Of a stretch of 5,669 nt of DNA, positions 3,903-5,669 are shown piece after piece. A model generated the notes under the pieces. The model saw only the letters and a list, made by a program, of their open reading frames with translations. It was not told where the DNA came from and did no database searches. This stretch comes from an uncultured Clostridia bacterium (GTDB taxonomy: Bacteria > Bacillota > Clostridia > UBA1381). Location of the stretch: contig CAKSGP010000107.1 in assembly GCA_934454745.1 (NCBI GenBank), positions 1 to 5,669 on the forward strand, written 5' to 3'. Numbering within the stretch: position 1 is the stretch's first letter; each line of letters begins with the position of its first letter. The position numbers and the translations under genes were made by a program.

Positions 3903-3933
3903 CCGTCCTGCCCTGACAAAGCTGACGACTATT
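3893..3933 (-). terminator. Intrinsic terminator of antitoxin RNA 2
   Basis: Minus strand AATAGTCGTC (3933-3924) pairs with GACGGCTATT (3907-3898, one G-U), followed by TTTTT. In the plus direction the stem is followed by ATTTTTAG, so it may also weakly stop the toxin mRNA. Confidence 0.75.
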
Positions 3934-3989
3934 TTTAGTTAAAACCTTTGCCGACGGGTGAAGTGCACTCACCTACCGACCGTCTTGCT
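3893..3989 (-). ncRNA. Antitoxin antisense RNA 2 (about 95-100 nt)
   Basis: Predicted from the promoter at 4024-3996 and the terminator in the toxin 2 3' end. It has the same arrangement as antitoxin RNA 1: it starts near 3989 and its 5' part carries the complement of the mRNA's 3' arm. A 7-nt-loop hairpin (TCACC/GGTGA on the plus strand) follows, and it ends over the toxin's final codons. Confidence 0.77.
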
Positions 3990-3995
3990 AAGTTC

Positions 3996-4024
3996 ATTAT
4001 ATGCTGAAAGCTTTTAGGAGTCAA
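3996..4024 (-). promoter_or_regulatory. Promoter of antitoxin RNA 2
   Basis: Minus strand TTGACT (4024-4019), a 17-bp spacer and TATAAT (4001-3996). Both boxes and the spacer length are identical to antitoxin promoter 1, although the spacer has several substitutions. Confidence 0.82.
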
Positions 4025-4097
4025 TACTTCCTATGAGAGAAGAAATCCGGTACTCGTAGGGGTAACGGTTCGTTAGGTCATCAATGTTGGAATTTAC

Positions 4098-4121
4098 GAT
4101 TTTGTTGAGGTCAACAAAATC
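4098..4121. repeat. 24-bp perfect inverted repeat
   Basis: GATTTTGTTGA-GG-TCAACAAAATC has 11-bp perfect arms around a 2-bp centre. No T-run follows on either strand. It may be an operator, a recombination site or a cruciform/hairpin. No gene is visible from 4059 to 4376 apart from the small RNA candidate. Confidence 0.7.
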
Positions 4122-4135
4122 ACAGTGAATGGATG

Positions 4136-4280
4136 AAATAAAAGAGATACCCCACTTCACCTACATAAGTACTCTACATAGGAACGTAGAGCTTCGATTC
4201 AGCAGAGGTATCTCCGATATACAAAATTTATACTTTGTATTATTTAAGACCCCGGGCCCGAAGGACACCGGAGTACGTTC
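4136..4280 (-). ncRNA. Candidate structured small RNA (about 145 nt), divergent from the Ntn hydrolase gene
   Basis: A minus-strand promoter candidate has TTGACA (4315-4310) and, 17-18 bp on, TTTAAA/TTAAAT, the latter with an extended TG. In order of transcription three hairpins follow. The first is CTCCGG/CCGGGG closed by a CUUCGG-type UUCG tetraloop. The second is ATACAAA-(8)-TTTGTAT (4240-4219). The third is GGTATCTC/GAGATACC (8 bp, 4214-4144), enclosing CTCTAC-(8)-GTAGAG. The last stem is followed by TTTTATTT (4143-4136), a terminator. The UUCG loop and T-tract exist only in this direction. No known RNA family is recognised; the -10 box is the weak point. Confidence 0.42.
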
Positions 4281-4288
4281 ATAATATT

Positions 4289-4323
4289 TAAACACATGTT
4301 TTTATGTATTGTCAATGTGTTTA
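4289..4323. repeat. Inverted repeat between the small RNA and Ntn hydrolase genes
   Basis: TAAACACAT (4289-4297) and ATGTGTTTA (4315-4323), perfect 9-bp arms 17 bp apart, cover the candidate minus-strand promoter. This would suit an operator controlling one or both divergent units. Confidence 0.45.
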
Positions 4324-4349
4324 TACAGGTAATAAAGATAATTTTGCGT

Positions 4350-4367
4350 TATAATAAATTCAGGAGG
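4350..4367 (+). promoter_or_regulatory. -10 box and ribosome binding site of the Ntn hydrolase gene
   Basis: TATAAT (4350-4355) without a clear -35, then AGGAGG (4362-4367) 9 nt before the ATG at 4377. If this -10 is used, the leader is only about 15 nt and starts at the SD. An upstream promoter cannot be excluded. Confidence 0.5.
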
Positions 4368-4376
4368 AAATATAAC

Positions 4377-5669
4377 ATGAGTGCAGGTATTTGTATAATG
4401 AACAGGCAAGCCATTGCAATGGCTGCTGATAGCGCTGTCACAATTGGAGATCACGCTGCTATTCACAATTCAGCTAACAAACTCTTCTCACTTTCTCGTT
4501 CTGCGCCTGTAGGCTTGATCATATATTCAAATGCTAATTTTATGAGCGTTCCATTTGAAATCATAGTAAAAGAATATAAAAAATTCCTTGGTGACAAAAC
4601 TTTTCCGCATTTGAACGATTACGTTGATCATTTTTTAGATTACATTGAAAATCATCCCACGCTATTTCGTTTTGACTTAAATGAACGTAATTATGTCACA
4701 AGTTTCTTTATTGAATTAATATTAGGTATCTCACATGATTGTCAAATTGAGAAGAATATTAGAGAAGAAAAACTCCAACGCCCTCTTACAGCAACAGAAT
4801 TTATTGATGTAAAAAATCAAGAATATCAAAATACAATAAATCACATGGATAATATTCCTCGAAGAGATGATTATTGTTTTAGTGAATATGTAAAGCATAC
4901 ATATCTCGAATATTTTAAAGGCATACTATTAGATGATCCTGACTTTCAGTGGCTTAATTCAGAACAGATCGATACTCTATGTCAGAAATCATGCGAACTA
5001 TTTGATACAGATTTTAATCGTAATGGATATGTAGGTCTTGCAATAGCTGGATATGGTGAAGATGAAATATATCCACATATGGTGCATCTTAATCTTGACG
5101 GATATCTAAATAATAAAATGCGGTATCATTTTATAGATACGATAGAAATCACAGAAGAACAACACGCATCTATTATACCACTTGCTCAAACAGATGTTAT
5201 GCAGACTTTTTTATTTGGCATTAATGATCGTTTTTTGTCTGATTTGTCAGATGAAGTGCCTAAACAAATTAGAGATAGCATAAATAAAATAGATGATAGT
5301 CTGCTTTCAAATGATAAAAAAGACGAGCTTTATGAACAAATCAATAACAGCATGACTCCAAATTTATTTGAACATATGGTGGAGGTTGCTCAGAAGGACT
5401 ATATGAGCCCCATAATAAGTTCTGTTTCCACTTTACCTATAGAAGAATTAGCTTTATTGGCTGAATCAATGATCAATATTACCTCAATACGCAGGAAGGT
5501 CGCTCTGGACAGAAATATAGGGACAGTCGGAGGTCCAATAGACATTGCAATCATTTCAAAAGGAGATGGTCTCATTTGGTTAAAAAGGAAACATTGCAAC
5601 GGTGTACAAAGGGAACATAATAAAAAACTTAATAATGGACTGCCAATCTTACACAAAGTACCGCCCAAA
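4377..5669 (+). CDS. Proteasome/HslV-type Ntn hydrolase-like protein (431+ codons, 3' end beyond window)
   Basis: The frame is open for 431 codons to the window edge. After Met1, SAGICIMNRQAIAMAADSA aligns with the N-terminus of HslV/proteasome beta subunits (TTIVxVRxxGxVxxAGDGQ). Ser2 takes the place of the nucleophile Thr1, Asp18 of Asp17, and Lys35 of Lys33 (one residue further). Removal of Met1 before Ser would expose the nucleophile without a propeptide. Later blocks also fit the fold: GLAIAGYGEDEIYPHMVHLN (about 220-239), LAQTDVMQTFLFGI (about 270-283), LPIEELALLAESM (about 355-367) and GGPIDIAIISKGDG (385-398). At more than 430 aa it is over twice the size of HslV (about 175), with insertions at about 65-215 and 290-350. 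No signal peptide. It is AT-richer than the left genes. Substrate and partner are unknown; a lysogen cargo or defence role is inference. Confidence 0.78.
   Translation, partial: MSAGICIMNRQAIAMAADSAVTIGDHAAIHNSANKLFSLSRSAPVGLIIYSNANFMSVPFEIIVKEYKKFLGDKTFPHLNDYVDHFLDYIENHPTLFRFDLNERNYVTSFFIELILGISHDCQIEKNIREEKLQRPLTATEFIDVKNQEYQNTINHMDNIPRRDDYCFSEYVKHTYLEYFKGILLDDPDFQWLNSEQIDTLCQKSCELFDTDFNRNGYVGLAIAGYGEDEIYPHMVHLNLDGYLNNKMRYHFIDTIEITEEQHASIIPLAQTDVMQTFLFGINDRFLSDLSDEVPKQIRDSINKIDDSLLSNDKKDELYEQINNSMTPNLFEHMVEVAQKDYMSPIISSVSTLPIEELALLAESMINITSIRRKVALDRNIGTVGGPIDIAIISKGDGLIWLKRKHCNGVQREHNKKLNNGLPILHKVPPK

Larger units (their letters stand above)
3758..3985 (+). other. Long-range 5'/3' pairing of the toxin 2 mRNA
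   Basis: AGGCGGTCGGTGG (3758-3770) pairs over 13 bp (two G-U) with CTACCGACCGTCT (3973-3985). Against copy 1, four base pairs have changed on both sides (A-U to G-C, C-G to U-A, A-U to G-C, G-C to U-A) and one A-U is now G-U. A local hairpin GGTGA-(7 nt)-TCACC (3957-3973) replaces the 7-nt-loop hairpin of copy 1; its last C overlaps the end of the 3' arm. Confidence 0.75.
3701..4058 (+). repeat. Tandem duplication, copy 2
   Basis: The diverged second copy of 3131-3495, starting with the repressor tail and ending at CTCGTA (4053-4058). The antitoxin promoter region is the best conserved part. The toxin ORF, SD hairpin and stem sequences have diverged strongly while keeping structure. This implies an old duplication, or import of a paralogous module, rather than a recent event. 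Confidence 0.85.

Noticed and set aside
3131..4060. Insertion sequence or transposon explaining the duplication
   Set aside because: No transposase frame, terminal inverted repeats or target-site duplication could be found; a plain tandem duplication fits.
4098..4121. Intrinsic terminator for the toxin 2 mRNA
   Set aside because: The arms are strong but no T-tract follows on the plus or minus strand.
4144..4214. tRNA or tRNA-like relic
   Set aside because: An 8-bp outer stem and a TTCGATTC T-loop-like string look tempting, but the T-stem does not pair (AGAGC against CAGCA), no D-arm fits and the spacing is wrong. The U-tract on the other strand fits a terminator better.

Overview
The window looks like the early/immunity region of a temperate phage, or a closely related integrated element, in a Gram-positive Clostridia-type host. 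The evidence is a divergent Cro-like / LexA-like repressor pair with shared operators, a tight leftward run of very small phage-type genes (DUF4406, Cys-rich zinc-ribbon-like proteins, an HTH protein), strong AGGAGG-type ribosome binding sites, and Hol-Tox-like type I toxins. Nothing in the window names the species, and no integrase, attachment site or structural gene is visible.

Left part (1-2375, mostly minus strand): Cro-like regulator (2121-2375), a helical 87-aa protein (1842-2105), a 52-aa Cys-rich protein (1229-1387), a 106-aa unknown (893-1213), a DUF4406 protein with a TTG start (591-896), a 95-aa HTH protein (178-465), a 53-aa zinc-ribbon-like protein (14-175) and the first codons of one more gene. 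A DUF2513 gene (1487-1867) interrupts this run on the plus strand with its own good promoter.

Switch region (2376-2521): 15-bp TACGGTTAAACCGTA-type operators lie in the spacers of both divergent promoters. A further perfect copy lies inside the end of the cro-like coding sequence. The plus-strand repressor (2522-3160) has an HTH plus an S24/LexA autocleavage domain with all key residues.

Accessory region (3131-4376): the 3' tail of the repressor and a complete type I toxin-antitoxin module have been tandemly duplicated, with an offset of 564-570 bp. Each copy holds a 26- or 27-aa membrane toxin, an SD-sequestering hairpin, an antisense RNA with a consensus promoter and an intrinsic terminator, and a long-range 5'/3' mRNA pairing. 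The two copies differ in sequence but keep the pairing through compensatory changes. Between the copies sit three degenerate type I-E-like CRISPR repeats at an exact 61-bp period, without cas genes. Farther right is a structured, probably leftward-transcribed small RNA candidate.

Right end (4377-5669): an AT-rich gene, still open at the window edge, encodes a proteasome/HslV-type Ntn hydrolase. It has Ser at position 2 and Asp and Lys close to the family spacing, but is much longer than HslV. Its place after the lysogenic repressor and toxin modules is typical of lysogen-expressed cargo, possibly defence; that role is inference.
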